From positions 1-64,000 of the forward strand of contig JAEYZN010000006.1 of the NCBI GenBank assembly GCA_023428025.1: DNA of 64,000 nt. The letters are read 5' to 3'. The notes beneath the pieces were generated by a model. That model did no database searches, had not been told where the DNA came from, and saw only the letters and a list, made by a program, of their open reading frames with translations. Position numbers and translations under genes: made by a program. The stretch's first letter is position 1. Each line of letters begins with the position of its first letter. Shown piece after piece: positions 50,002 through 58,554 of the stretch. The stretch comes from Bacillota bacterium. Its GTDB lineage: Bacteria; Bacillota; Clostridia; Christensenellales; SZUA-584.

Positions 50002-50039
50002 ACAAAGAATAAGCCCCCTTATGGAAGCTTATTCTTTGT
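50002..50039. repeat. Perfect 13-bp inverted repeat
   Basis: ACAAAGAATAAGC (50002-50014) and GCTTATTCTTTGT (50027-50039) with a 12-nt loop. No T-tract on either side, so it is not a clear terminator. It shares GCTTAT with the terminator 20 bp upstream. Confidence 0.65.
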
Positions 50040-50472
50040 GCTGATTCGTTGCTCTTTCTGGAAAAACGCAAAACGGACAGGGTGTTACTACCTTTATTTT
50101 ATGGTGCTAGAAAAAAATGGTGAGTAAGTATTTGGTATTCGGTGAAGTGTAGTATCGCTGGTCAGCGGACTTCAGACTGAATAATCTCAACAGTTGTGAG
50201 AACGCGTCATTCATTCGAAGCTGATGGAGTGTTTTCATGTTAGGGATAGCATAACAATCATATGCCGGAACGGCTCAGACCACAGAAGGCCGCAGTTTAC
50301 CACGGTGAAATTTGCGCGTAATCCCATTGAAGAACAAAGACTGTAAATGGATGGCGGTTTTCGTTGTGGTTTTACACAGGCTTAACACGATGTTTACCCG
50401 CAGCATATACGCTTTTCGCCGTTTTAGCCGATAATTCAGACGAACGAACAAAGGCACCACAGGAGGGACAGT

Positions 50473-52230
50473 GTGAAACGCACCGAAGCGGGGGAATCAC
50501 TAAAAGCCATGTTGCAGGAAATCATCAACAATTCAGACATCAGATCGGTATTCCAGCCTATCGTGTCTCTGCGGGATGGTTCGGTGCTGGGCTACGAAGC
50601 GCTCAGCCGTGGGCCCAGAGGGTCTGAACTGGAGAACCCGGAGCGCTTGTTTGAGGTCGCGGAAAAGCACAAGGCGCTGTGGGACCTGGAGTGGCTGTGC
50701 CGCAGCAAGGCGCTGGCCGCCATGCGTGATTCCCGCACGGGTGCGACTTTGTTTTTAAACGTGAACCCCAGCGTGATCGAGGACGAGAAATTCCAGCAGG
50801 GCGTTACGCGGGAGTATCTGAATAAGTTTGAAATCAATCCGGAAAATATCATATTCGAGATTACCGAGAAAAGCGCCATATCCAACATGACGGAGTTCAA
50901 GCAGATCATCAGCAACTACAAGGGGCAGGATTACAAGATTGCGATCGACGACGCGGGCGCGGGCTATTCCGGCCTCAACCTGATCTCCGACGTGCGGCCG
51001 CATTACCTGAAGCTGGATATGAACCTGATACGCGATATCGACAAGGATACCGTCAAGCAGGCGCTGGTGAGAAGCATGCAGGAGTTCGCGCGCATCACCG
51101 GCACCTACCTCATCGCGGAAGGCATTGAAACGCTGACTGAGCTGCAGACGCTGATCCATATCGGCGTGCACTACGGCCAGGGGTATTTCATCCAGCGGCC
51201 CGACCCCAGGATCGGCCCTGTGTCGAATGATGTGGTGGGCGCCATTGTGGAGCTGAACGCGCACAAGAACCATCTCTACGGCTACAACCTGTCGGACATA
51301 TACATCGGCAACCTGTGCGTGCACGCCATTTCGGTAAACGAAAATGTGATGATACCCGAAGCCTATGAGATGATGCAGAAGCATCCGGAGTCGCAGGGCT
51401 TTTGCGTCACACGGGGCGGCGAGGTGCTGGGCGTGGTGACACGCAACCTGCTCAACGCGATGGTGGCGGGCGTATACGGCTACAGCCTGTATTCGCGCAA
51501 GCCCATTTCGTCCGTGATGGACTGCGACTTTCTTTCGGTGGACTACAAAACGCCGGTGAACGTGGCGGGCAAGCTGGCCATGGCCCGGCCGGACAACAAG
51601 GTATACGACTTCATCACGGTGATGCAGGACGGTGTGTACCACGGCATCGTGACGATCAAAGACCTGCTCAATAAGACCATGGAGATCGAGGTGAGCAACG
51701 CAACGCAGCTCAACCCACTCACCATGCTGCCCGGCAACATGCAGATCGAGAAGGCGCTGCACGGCGTGCTGTATTCCTCCGCGGACAGTTGCGTGCTGTA
51801 TTTCGACATCGACAGCTTCAAGGCTTATAACGACGTGTACGGTTTTGAGAACGGCGACCGCGTGATCCTCCATCTGGCGGAGATCATAACAGGCATGGTG
51901 AGCGAAAACAGCTTTGTGGGACATGTGGGCGGAGACGATTTTGTGGCGGTGGTCAGCCGGGACGAGGCCGAGGACGTCTGCCGCGTCATACTCAGGAAGT
52001 TCGACGAATCCATCAAAACGTTCTACAAGCAGGAGGACGTGGAAAAAGGCTATATCATTGCCAAGAACCGGCAGGGCCTGGTGGAGCAGTATCCGCTGGT
52101 GTCGCTGTCCATCTCCGGCGTGGCCGCATGCAACCGCCGCTTTGGCAACGTATTCGAGCTGTCCGCCGAGGCCAGCCGCATCAAGAAGGAATGCAAGATG
52201 ATACTCGGCAGCGCTTATATCATCGTATAA
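50473..52230 (+). CDS. Cytoplasmic EAL-CBS-GGDDF protein
   Basis: A 585-residue soluble protein. The EAL domain comes first (about 20-250): GYEALSRGPRG, LNVNPSVIED, FEITEKSAI, IDDAGAGYSGL, LKLDMNLIRDID and LIAEGIET keep most catalytic residues. A pair of CBS-like units (about 285-415; SQGFCVTRGGEVLGVVTRN, TVMQDGVYHGIVTIKDLLN) follows, then a GGDEF-type domain with the site VGGDDFVAV near 486. It lacks an N-terminal GGDEF and transmembrane segments. Likely a c-di-GMP phosphodiesterase tuned by nucleotide binding to CBS, with a degenerate or GTP-sensing GGDDF domain. GTG 50473 has AGGAGGGAC upstream. Confidence 0.92.
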   Translation: MKRTEAGESLKAMLQEIINNSDIRSVFQPIVSLRDGSVLGYEALSRGPRGSELENPERLFEVAEKHKALWDLEWLCRSKALAAMRDSRTGATLFLNVNPSVIEDEKFQQGVTREYLNKFEINPENIIFEITEKSAISNMTEFKQIISNYKGQDYKIAIDDAGAGYSGLNLISDVRPHYLKLDMNLIRDIDKDTVKQALVRSMQEFARITGTYLIAEGIETLTELQTLIHIGVHYGQGYFIQRPDPRIGPVSNDVVGAIVELNAHKNHLYGYNLSDIYIGNLCVHAISVNENVMIPEAYEMMQKHPESQGFCVTRGGEVLGVVTRNLLNAMVAGVYGYSLYSRKPISSVMDCDFLSVDYKTPVNVAGKLAMARPDNKVYDFITVMQDGVYHGIVTIKDLLNKTMEIEVSNATQLNPLTMLPGNMQIEKALHGVLYSSADSCVLYFDIDSFKAYNDVYGFENGDRVILHLAEIITGMVSENSFVGHVGGDDFVAVVSRDEAEDVCRVILRKFDESIKTFYKQEDVEKGYIIAKNRQGLVEQYPLVSLSISGVAACNRRFGNVFELSAEASRIKKECKMILGSAYIIV

Positions 52231-52242
52231 TAAGCAGGACAA

Positions 52243-52265
52243 GAAGCCGAAAGGCTCCTTTTTTT
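52243..52265 (+). terminator. Short intrinsic terminator
   Basis: AGCC-GAAA-GGCT tetraloop hairpin followed by CCTTTTTTT. Confidence 0.6.
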
Positions 52266-52270
52266 GCAGC

Positions 52271-52299
52271 TTGAATATACCTATTAGGTATATTATAAT
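52271..52299 (+). promoter_or_regulatory. Sigma-A promoter of the PadR gene, TTGAAT-N17-TATAAT
   Basis: TTGAAT at 52271-52276 and TATAAT at 52294-52299 with a 17-bp spacer, 22 bp before the ATG. Confidence 0.8.
52274..52294. promoter_or_regulatory. Perfect operator palindrome inside the PadR promoter
   Basis: AATATACCTA-T-TAGGTATATT, a perfect 10-bp inverted repeat about one central base. It fills the space between -35 and -10, so a protein bound here would block RNA polymerase. Autorepression by the PadR protein encoded just downstream is the simplest reading. Confidence 0.8.
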
Positions 52300-52320
52300 C
52301 AGGTCAGGAGGATTAATGAT

Positions 52321-52863
52321 ATGATATATGTGGTGCTTGGTTTGTTGTGTCTGTGCGGCCTGACGCAATACGATATACTCAAGGCGATGAAAACCCCGGT
52401 ATCACCGTTTTATCAGCCCAGCCTCGGGAGCATACAGGCCACGCTCAAGAAACTGCTGGCCTGTGGATGGATAACCGGGATCAGCGCTGACACGGGGCGA
52501 AAAAAGACCGTCTACAGCATAACCGGCGAAGGCAGAACAGCATTCGAGACCTGGATGCTGTCGGAGGGTGAGGGGATGCACCTGAACCGTTTTGAGGCGG
52601 AGCTGAGCACGCGCCTGTTCTTCTTGGGTGTGATGGCATCGGAACAACGGCGCCGCATTGTGGGCGCGGCGGTACGCTTCGCGGAAAAGACGCTCCGCGA
52701 ATACACACAGGCTGACGAAGAATATCAGAAAATGAAATACCCCGATGAATTTCAGGACATTGCTGTCTTTCAGCTTAAGACGTTGGCGCTGGGGATTCAT
52801 CAGCTGGCGTCTGTGTTGGAATGGCTGAAAAAACTTTATAAGGAGCTGGAGGAACCAAAATGA
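52321..52863 (+). CDS. PadR-family transcriptional regulator
   Basis: A 180-residue PadR regulator. The winged helix occupies residues 1-75: VVLGLLCLCGLTQYDILKAM, SLGSIQATLKKLLACGWI and the wing RKKTVYSITGEG. The C-terminal domain (about 85-180) is the longer Vir_act_alpha_C-type helical bundle with ELSTRLFFLG and LASVLEWLKKLYKELEE. It follows its operator/promoter closely and overlaps the hydrolase start by 4 bp (ATGA), so the two genes form one autoregulated operon, perhaps induced by the hydrolase substrate. GGAGGATT lies just before the ATG. Confidence 0.92.
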   Translation: MIYVVLGLLCLCGLTQYDILKAMKTPVSPFYQPSLGSIQATLKKLLACGWITGISADTGRKKTVYSITGEGRTAFETWMLSEGEGMHLNRFEAELSTRLFFLGVMASEQRRRIVGAAVRFAEKTLREYTQADEEYQKMKYPDEFQDIAVFQLKTLALGIHQLASVLEWLKKLYKELEEPK

Positions 52864-53654
52864 ATACGGAAAAGACATATGCGTATAAGGATATGACGAT
52901 ACGCTATACGGTGGCCGGAGCGCCTAAACGCGGCGCGATACTGTTTTTGCACCCCGCGTTTGCGGACAGCCGCGTGTTCGAGAAACAGGCCGCGTTCTTT
53001 CAGGGAGATTATCTGGTAATCACGGCGGATATGCCGGGCCACGGCGGCAGCCCGCTGCGGCGTGAGCAGGTGGATACGGGCCATATGCCGGATATCGCCG
53101 CGGGCATCCTCAAAGAGTGCGGCGTCTCCAAAGCCCATCTGGTGGGGGTTTCGCTGGGTTCTCTGGTGGCCCAGGGCGTCGCACAGGTCTATCCGGCGCT
53201 CGCCGCGTCGGTGACCGTGGTGGGCGGCTACTCGATACACAAGGACAACGAAGATACACTGAGAGCTCAGAAAAAGGAAATATTGAAATGGCTCTGGCAG
53301 ATGGTGGTGTCGTTCGAGGCGCTGAAGCGGCGCATGGTGTTGTCGTCCGCGGCATCGGAGGAGGGACGGGCCGTGCTGGCCGAGAGTGTCAGCGGGTTCA
53401 CACGGCGCTCGTTCCGCGGCATGGGCGGGATGAACCGCCTGTTTGTAAGACGCGATGAACCTGTGGAATATCCGCTGCTGATCATAACGGGCGGGAAAGA
53501 CATGCCGCTGGCGCTGGAGGCTGGCCGCCGGCTGGCAGCGATGGAGCCTTCGGCCACACATAAAATCATCGATAACGCGGGGCATTGCGCCAATATCGAC
53601 GAACCGGAAGCTTTCAACGCCATACTGTCCGCGTTTCTGTCCGGCCTGGCATAG
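52860..53654 (+). CDS. Alpha/beta hydrolase
   Basis: A 264-residue alpha/beta hydrolase. The oxyanion region is LFLHPAFADSRVF, the nucleophile elbow GVSLGSLVAQG (Ser near 96), the Asp is in ITGGKDMP and the catalytic His in NAGHCANIDEPEAF near 241. A lid segment (about 125-195) is rich in Met and Arg. The catalytic triad is complete; substrate unknown, probably a small ester or lactone whose presence is sensed by the PadR protein encoded in the same operon. Start overlaps the PadR stop. Confidence 0.9.
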   Translation: MNTEKTYAYKDMTIRYTVAGAPKRGAILFLHPAFADSRVFEKQAAFFQGDYLVITADMPGHGGSPLRREQVDTGHMPDIAAGILKECGVSKAHLVGVSLGSLVAQGVAQVYPALAASVTVVGGYSIHKDNEDTLRAQKKEILKWLWQMVVSFEALKRRMVLSSAASEEGRAVLAESVSGFTRRSFRGMGGMNRLFVRRDEPVEYPLLIITGGKDMPLALEAGRRLAAMEPSATHKIIDNAGHCANIDEPEAFNAILSAFLSGLA

Positions 53655-53869
53655 CCAGACATATCAGCGCCATTGAGCGCGCGTCGTCAAGCTTATCATA
53701 TCAACCTGTTGAAGCGCTGGAGTTATCTTTGTAAAAAATATGGAATATATTGAATATATGTTTGTCTCTATTTATTCTTAAAGTTATAATGAGTGGATAA
53801 GACAGACGTGTGGCAACAAGAACGCTTTATGTCAGGCGCCATATACAAAGGGACGAAAGGGCAGGATCG

Positions 53870-54970
53870 TTGAAGGAAAAACTGAAAAAGCTGGGCGTAA
53901 CAAGACAGAACATACTGATTCTGATTTTCATCGCGGCCGTCATCTTCTGGGTCGGTTTTCTGAACGGCGGCGGCTTCGGAACGTCGGTGGAGAAGACGGG
54001 GCAGGCGCTGACGCTGACGCTGTGGGCGATATTGCTGGAAGCGCTGCCGTTCGTGCTGCTGGGGTCGCTGATCTCCGGCTTTATCCAGGTGTTCGTGACG
54101 GAGGATATGCTGCTGCGGCTGTTGCCCAAAAACAAGGTCCTGCAGCTGGTGTCGGCGGCGCTTGTCGGCCTCATCTTTCCCGTCTGCGAATGCGCGATCA
54201 TCCCCATCACGCGGGGCCTGATCAAAAAGGGGATGCCCACCGGCGCGGCTATCGCGTTTATGACGGCAACGCCCATCATCAATCCCATCGTGCTGCTGTC
54301 CACCTACAACGCGTTTCCCACGATGCCGCAAATGACGCTGTGGCGTTTTCTGTTCGGCTTCGCGGGCGCGGTCATCATCGGGTTCATCGTCAACCGGTTT
54401 ACGGGTACGCAGGTGCTCAAAGAGACGGCGCTTCCAGCATCCTGCGCGTGCGGCTGCGGCCACGAGCACGAGCACGACCACGGCTGCAATCACGATCATG
54501 ACCATGACCACGAGCACGACCATGAGCATGGCGCGTCGGCCAATAAGCAGCGGTTCGCGTCGCTCAAGGCGGTGCTGGCCCACACGGGCGACGAGCTGAA
54601 AAGCGTGGGCGCATACCTCATATTCGGCGCGCTGATCGCGGCGGCGCTGCAGCTGCTGGTGCCCAAGGACGTGATCGCGGGCATCGGCGGGGGGAGCGTG
54701 TCGTCCACGCTGGCCATGATGCTGCTGGCGTTTGTGATGTCGCTTTGCTCCGAGGCGGACGCGTTCGTGGCCAGCACATTCCTCACGAGCTTTCCGGCGG
54801 CGGCGGTGCTGGGCTTCCTCATCACCGGGCCGATGATCGATATCAAGAATACGATGATGCTGGTGGGCAGCTTTAAAAAGCGCTTTGCCCTGCGCCTGGT
54901 CATCACGATACTGCTGGTGTGCTTCGCGCTGACGATGGCGGCCAGCCTCTTTGTGGGAGGCGGCTCATGA
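53870..54970 (+). CDS. DUF318/ArsP-like permease with His-rich cytoplasmic loop
   Basis: A permease of about 366 residues with eight or more membrane segments. Landmarks are LLEALPFVLLGSLISGFIQVFV, VGLIFPVCECAIIPITRGLIKKG (the conserved PVCEC motif), AFMTATPIINPIVLLSTY and MSLCSEADAFVASTF. A loop near residue 210 is rich in His, Asp and Cys (CACGCGHEHEHDHGC and further HD/HE pairs), a likely metal-binding tether. I prefer TTG 53870 (AAAGGGCAGG upstream) to GTG 53810, which has no ribosome binding site. It overlaps the next gene, forming the common YcgR-YcgQ-type pair, whose cargo is unknown; metal or metalloid export is plausible. Confidence 0.87.
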   Translation: MKEKLKKLGVTRQNILILIFIAAVIFWVGFLNGGGFGTSVEKTGQALTLTLWAILLEALPFVLLGSLISGFIQVFVTEDMLLRLLPKNKVLQLVSAALVGLIFPVCECAIIPITRGLIKKGMPTGAAIAFMTATPIINPIVLLSTYNAFPTMPQMTLWRFLFGFAGAVIIGFIVNRFTGTQVLKETALPASCACGCGHEHEHDHGCNHDHDHDHEHDHEHGASANKQRFASLKAVLAHTGDELKSVGAYLIFGALIAAALQLLVPKDVIAGIGGGSVSSTLAMMLLAFVMSLCSEADAFVASTFLTSFPAAAVLGFLITGPMIDIKNTMMLVGSFKKRFALRLVITILLVCFALTMAASLFVGGGS

Positions 54971-55842
54971 ACAGGAGAAGCATCGAGATACTGTGGCTGC
55001 TGGTGCTGGCCGCGATGGCCTTTGTGACAGGGCTGCTGCTGTTTACGGGAGACATCCTGCTCTATCTGGCGCCCAGAATGCTGCCCATCGCGTGGTTCGG
55101 GTTTGGGATGCTGTGCATCCTCACCGCGTTCCAGCTGGTGCGTCTGGTGCGCACGCGCCGCCGTGAATTCGGTAAACAGACGCGGCTGTACAGCCTGATG
55201 TTCCTGATCCCGCTGGTGCTGTTTGTCACCACGCCGCCCAATCAGGACACGGCGATGTCGCTGACCAATCCGGGCCTGCAGATCGTGGGCGCGTCGCAGA
55301 CGGCTGCGCCGCAGCCCCTGGAGGGCGAGATAACCGTTTTGCCCACGGCGACCCCTAAGGCAACGGAGGCCCCGCCCGAAGCGACGGCAGCGCCGACGCA
55401 AGAGCCCGAAGCAGCGGCGATACCCGCCGTGGAGACCTTTGAGGTGGCGGACATGGAACCCTGCGTCGTGAAGGATGACGATGCGGAGCAGGCCCTCGAT
55501 ACTTTCGGGAGCTATGTCTATACGCCCATCGAACAGCTTCAGGGTCAGGGGATCGCCCTGTATGGCTTCGTGTACAAGGACGACGCCTTCCCCGAGGGGA
55601 CGATCCTCGTTTCCCGAATGATGATGACGTGCTGCGCGGCGGACGCCTCGCTGGTCGGCTTCCACGTGCGCGTGGAGGATGCGGACGATTTTGAGGCGGA
55701 CGAATGGATCGAGGTGACGGGCACCGTGCAGGCCTTCGTGATTGATTACGAAGGCGCGGAATACACGATGCCGATAATGACGGACGGCGTGATACGCCAC
55801 AGGCAAGCGCCCACGGGCGATCCGTATATCTATCCGTACTGA
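54967..55842 (+). CDS. TIGR03943/YcgQ-family protein, permease partner
   Basis: A 291-residue protein. Two N-terminal transmembrane segments (about 8-27 and 32-54) and one more near 75 (LYSLMFLIPLVLFVTT) precede a low-complexity Thr/Pro/Ala/Glu linker (about 118-152) and an extracytoplasmic domain ending the protein (LYGFVYKDDAFPEGTILVSRMMMTCCAADASLVGF), with the conserved CC pair. ATG 54967 overlaps the permease stop (ATGA). The partnership with a DUF318 permease is conserved in Firmicutes. The CC pair may handle a soft metal. Confidence 0.87.
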   Translation: MNRRSIEILWLLVLAAMAFVTGLLLFTGDILLYLAPRMLPIAWFGFGMLCILTAFQLVRLVRTRRREFGKQTRLYSLMFLIPLVLFVTTPPNQDTAMSLTNPGLQIVGASQTAAPQPLEGEITVLPTATPKATEAPPEATAAPTQEPEAAAIPAVETFEVADMEPCVVKDDDAEQALDTFGSYVYTPIEQLQGQGIALYGFVYKDDAFPEGTILVSRMMMTCCAADASLVGFHVRVEDADDFEADEWIEVTGTVQAFVIDYEGAEYTMPIMTDGVIRHRQAPTGDPYIYPY

Positions 55843-55959
55843 GACGACGGTGCTGCCCCGTTTCGCGATAGGGGAGGCATGGCTTGTTCCATAACATGAT
55901 GAACCGCGGAACATCCAAATGACATATGTCCGCTCATCAACTTATCAAGGAGGACTTAA

Positions 55960-57201
55960 TTGGTCGAATTCTTTAAAACCCATTTGCTTGATTTCGGACT
56001 GGATGGAGAGTGGTCCGGATATCTGTCCAATGCACTGGCGGCGATTGCCGTTATTCTTATCAGCGTGGCGGTCTATGTGATGGTTCAAAAGCTTTTGCTG
56101 AAGCTGCTGATAACGTTTATTTCCAGAATCAAATCCAGATGGGATGATTTTTTTATAAAAAACAAGGTGTTCGACCGGTTGATCCGCATCATCCCCGCAT
56201 CCGTTATTTATGCGTTTGCTCCGCAGTTCCCTGGCGCGCAGGTATGGATACAGCGTATCGCGTTCAGCTACATATTGTTCGTCATCGTGTTGTCGCTGAA
56301 CAAACTGCTGGACACGGTTAACGATATATACAGCAATTACGAGGTATCGAAGTCAAGGCCGATAAAGGGATACCTTCAGGTGGTTAAGATCATCGCTTAT
56401 GTGGTGGGGGGCATCGCGGTGGTCGGCGTGCTGATAGACCGTTCTCCCTGGCTGCTGCTTGGCGGCATCGGCGCGGCCTCCGCCGTGCTGCTGCTGATAT
56501 TCCAGAATTCGATTTTGGGACTGGTGGCCGGCATTCAACTGTCAGCCAACAACATGGTGCGCCTGGGAGACTGGATCGAGATGTCCAAATATGGTGCCGA
56601 CGGAGATGTAATAGAAATAACGCTGCACACGGTGAAGGTACAGAACTGGGACAAAACGATCACCACTATCCCCACCTATTCACTGATATCCGAGTCGTTC
56701 AAAAACTGGAGAGGCATGCAGGAAGCGGGTGGCAGAAGGATAAAGCGCTCGGTGTACATCGATATGACGAGCATCCGGTTCTGCACAGACGAAATGCTGG
56801 AAAGGTTTAAAAAGATCGAGTATATCCGCGAGTACCTGAATAAAAAGGAAAAGGAACTTGAGTCTTTCAACAACAGGGTCAATCCGGCAAGCGCAGTAAA
56901 CGGACGCCATTTGACAAATATCGGAACTTTCAGGGCTTATGTGGAACAGTATCTGAGAAACAACCCCAACGTGCACCATGGCATGACCAAGCTGGTGAGA
57001 CAGCTGGAGCCCAGCGAAAAGGGCTTGCCGATCGAGATCTATGCGTTCACCAGTGATACGGCCTGGGAAAACTATGAGGCGATACAGGCAGATATATTTG
57101 ACCATATATTGTCGGTCATTCCTGAATTCGATCTTCAAATATACCAGAGCCCTACAGGACATGACTTTAAATGTCTGTACGATGAGATGAATGCGCGCTG
57201 A
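55960..57201 (+). CDS. Mechanosensitive channel of the MscS/MscM (YbdG-like) family
   Basis: A 413-residue channel. Transmembrane segments lie at about 25-50, 75-90, 98-118 and 140-160; the pore helix/beta region reads LLLGGIGAASAVLLLIFQNSILGLVAGIQL followed by MVRLGDWIEMSKYGADGDVIEITLHTVKVQNWDKTITTIPT, the usual MscS beta-domain signature. The C-terminal part is longer than E. coli MscS and resembles YbdG. It should release solutes on hypo-osmotic shock. TTG 55960 is used, with AAGGAGG 7 nt upstream. Monocistronic. Confidence 0.92.
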   Translation: MVEFFKTHLLDFGLDGEWSGYLSNALAAIAVILISVAVYVMVQKLLLKLLITFISRIKSRWDDFFIKNKVFDRLIRIIPASVIYAFAPQFPGAQVWIQRIAFSYILFVIVLSLNKLLDTVNDIYSNYEVSKSRPIKGYLQVVKIIAYVVGGIAVVGVLIDRSPWLLLGGIGAASAVLLLIFQNSILGLVAGIQLSANNMVRLGDWIEMSKYGADGDVIEITLHTVKVQNWDKTITTIPTYSLISESFKNWRGMQEAGGRRIKRSVYIDMTSIRFCTDEMLERFKKIEYIREYLNKKEKELESFNNRVNPASAVNGRHLTNIGTFRAYVEQYLRNNPNVHHGMTKLVRQLEPSEKGLPIEIYAFTSDTAWENYEAIQADIFDHILSVIPEFDLQIYQSPTGHDFKCLYDEMNAR

Positions 57202-57310
57202 GAGCATTCAAGTATCTTGATTAAAAACGCCCCTGCTGAGCCGTGCCAAAGGCATCCCCGGGACACAGAAAAGCGGGTGCAGCCTGCATACAAAGGAAGT
57301 CTGCGTACGA

Positions 57311-57340
57311 AAAGCGCCGGTCATCTCTGACCGGCGCTTT
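57311..57340. terminator. Bidirectional hairpin terminator
   Basis: AAAGCGCCGGTCA (57311-57323) pairs perfectly with TGACCGGCGCTTT (57328-57340) around a 4-nt loop, between convergent genes. Confidence 0.8.
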
Positions 57341-57345
57341 GTGCA

Positions 57346-58368
57346 TTACCGTCTTTTAGCCATGTCCTTTTCCTTCACGATGCGGCGCAGCTCCTTCATG
57401 CCGCCCGGCCCCAGCATGGCCTCGATCTTGGCCGCTTCGATCTGCCGCCAGTTCATCGCCGCGTAGGCCGTTTCCTTGCGCAGCTTGCGCCAGCTTTCCA
57501 GCCGCTCTTCGGACAGTGTTCCGCTCGCCACAGCGGCCCGCACTGCGCAGCCCGGCTCGCTCTCGTGCGCGCAGTCGGCAAAGCGGCAGCTCTCCGCCAG
57601 CGCGTCGATGTCGGCAAAGCCGCGGGTCAGGTCCGCCCGCTCGATGCCCAACTCGCGCATGCCCGGCGTGTCGATCACCGCGCCGCCCAGAAGCGGCAGC
57701 AGATGACGCGCCGTGGTCGTATGGCGGCCCTTGCCGTCGCTCCGTGTTTCGCCTGTCGCCAGCAGCGGTTCGTCCGCCAGACGGTTGATCAGCGTGGACT
57801 TGCCGATGCCCGAGGACCCGATGAACGCCACCGTGTTCCCCGTGATAAGGCCTTTCAGCCGTTCCAGCTCGTCCGGCGAGACGATGACCGCCACACCCGG
57901 CGCGGCGGCCTCGGCCTCCGCGCGTTTCGCGGCCGCGTCTTCGCAGACGTCCGCCTTGGTCAGCACCACCGCAGGCATAGCGCCGCTGTCCCACGCGACG
58001 GCGAGATAGCGCTCCAGCCGCCGTAGGTTGAAGTCCCTGTCCAGCCCCATGCAGACGAACACCGTGTCGATGTTCGCCGCCACCACCTGCTGCTCGCCCT
58101 TGGACCGCCGCACGAACGCGCTGCGCCGTTCCAGCACGCGGCGGATCACGCCGTCGCTGTCCAGCAGCACAAAGTCGCCCACCACAGGGAGCATCGCCGA
58201 TTCATACATCAGCCGCCCGGAACTGCGCGCGTCCGCCTCACCGGCAGGGGTGAGCACGCGGCAGATGCCGTGGGCCTGCGCCGCCACGCGTCCGGGGATC
58301 AGCCCTTCTGCGTCGGCGGTCTCCAAAAGCGCCGGAGTGAACCCCAGCGCGAGTAATTCGTTATCCAA
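57346..58368 (-). CDS. rsgA: Ribosome small-subunit biogenesis GTPase RsgA
   Basis: A 340-residue circularly permuted GTPase. OB-fold about 25-90 (GDFVLLDSDG), then the G motifs in permuted order: G4 LTKAD (136-140), G1 GSSGIGKST (184-192) and G3 DTPG (233-236); the zinc site follows with C261, C266, H268 and C274. RsgA checks the 30S decoding centre late in assembly. The start is TTG 58368, with GGAGG 8 nt upstream. Length and motif spacing are normal. Hairpin terminator after it. Confidence 0.95.
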   Translation of the reverse strand: MDNELLALGFTPALLETADAEGLIPGRVAAQAHGICRVLTPAGEADARSSGRLMYESAMLPVVGDFVLLDSDGVIRRVLERRSAFVRRSKGEQQVVAANIDTVFVCMGLDRDFNLRRLERYLAVAWDSGAMPAVVLTKADVCEDAAAKRAEAEAAAPGVAVIVSPDELERLKGLITGNTVAFIGSSGIGKSTLINRLADEPLLATGETRSDGKGRHTTTARHLLPLLGGAVIDTPGMRELGIERADLTRGFADIDALAESCRFADCAHESEPGCAVRAAVASGTLSEERLESWRKLRKETAYAAMNWRQIEAAKIEAMLGPGGMKELRRIVKEKDMAKRR

Positions 58369-58422
58369 TGATTTAACCTCCGGAAAGTTTTTGTTGTCAC
58401 AGCTTTCGGGAGGCGGTCAGCG

Positions 58423-58479
58423 TCAGCGGATACACGCCTCCCGTTTGGCGGCAATCTCCGGTTTCACGCACGTTTTCAT
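58423..58479 (-). CDS. Possible 18-residue peptide upstream of rsgA
   Basis: A minus-strand frame MKTCVKPEIAAKREACIR with AAAGGAG about 7 nt before its ATG (58479). It has two Cys and is strongly basic. It ends 55 bp before rsgA and could be a leader peptide, a small modified-peptide precursor or noise. No homologue is recognised. Confidence 0.3.
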   Translation of the reverse strand: MKTCVKPEIAAKREACIR

Positions 58480-58554
58480 AAATGCTCTCCTTTCACGTTT
58501 CTCTGTTTATTATATGGCAGTTAGCCAAAAAACAACAGACCACAGAGGATTGTT

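Larger units (their letters stand above)
49900..50472. other. Gene-free interval (573 bp)
   Basis: After the cotJ terminator and a second 13-bp-stem hairpin, about 430 bp carry no credible gene. A minus-strand 61-codon frame (50275-50460) has no ribosome binding site and no recognisable domain. Composition is mixed, lower in GC than the coding regions, which would fit decayed sequence. Confidence 0.5.

Noticed and set aside
50275..50460. Minus-strand 61-codon frame in the post-cotJ gap as a transposase remnant
   Set aside because: No ribosome binding site, no recognisable transposase motif and no terminal repeats.
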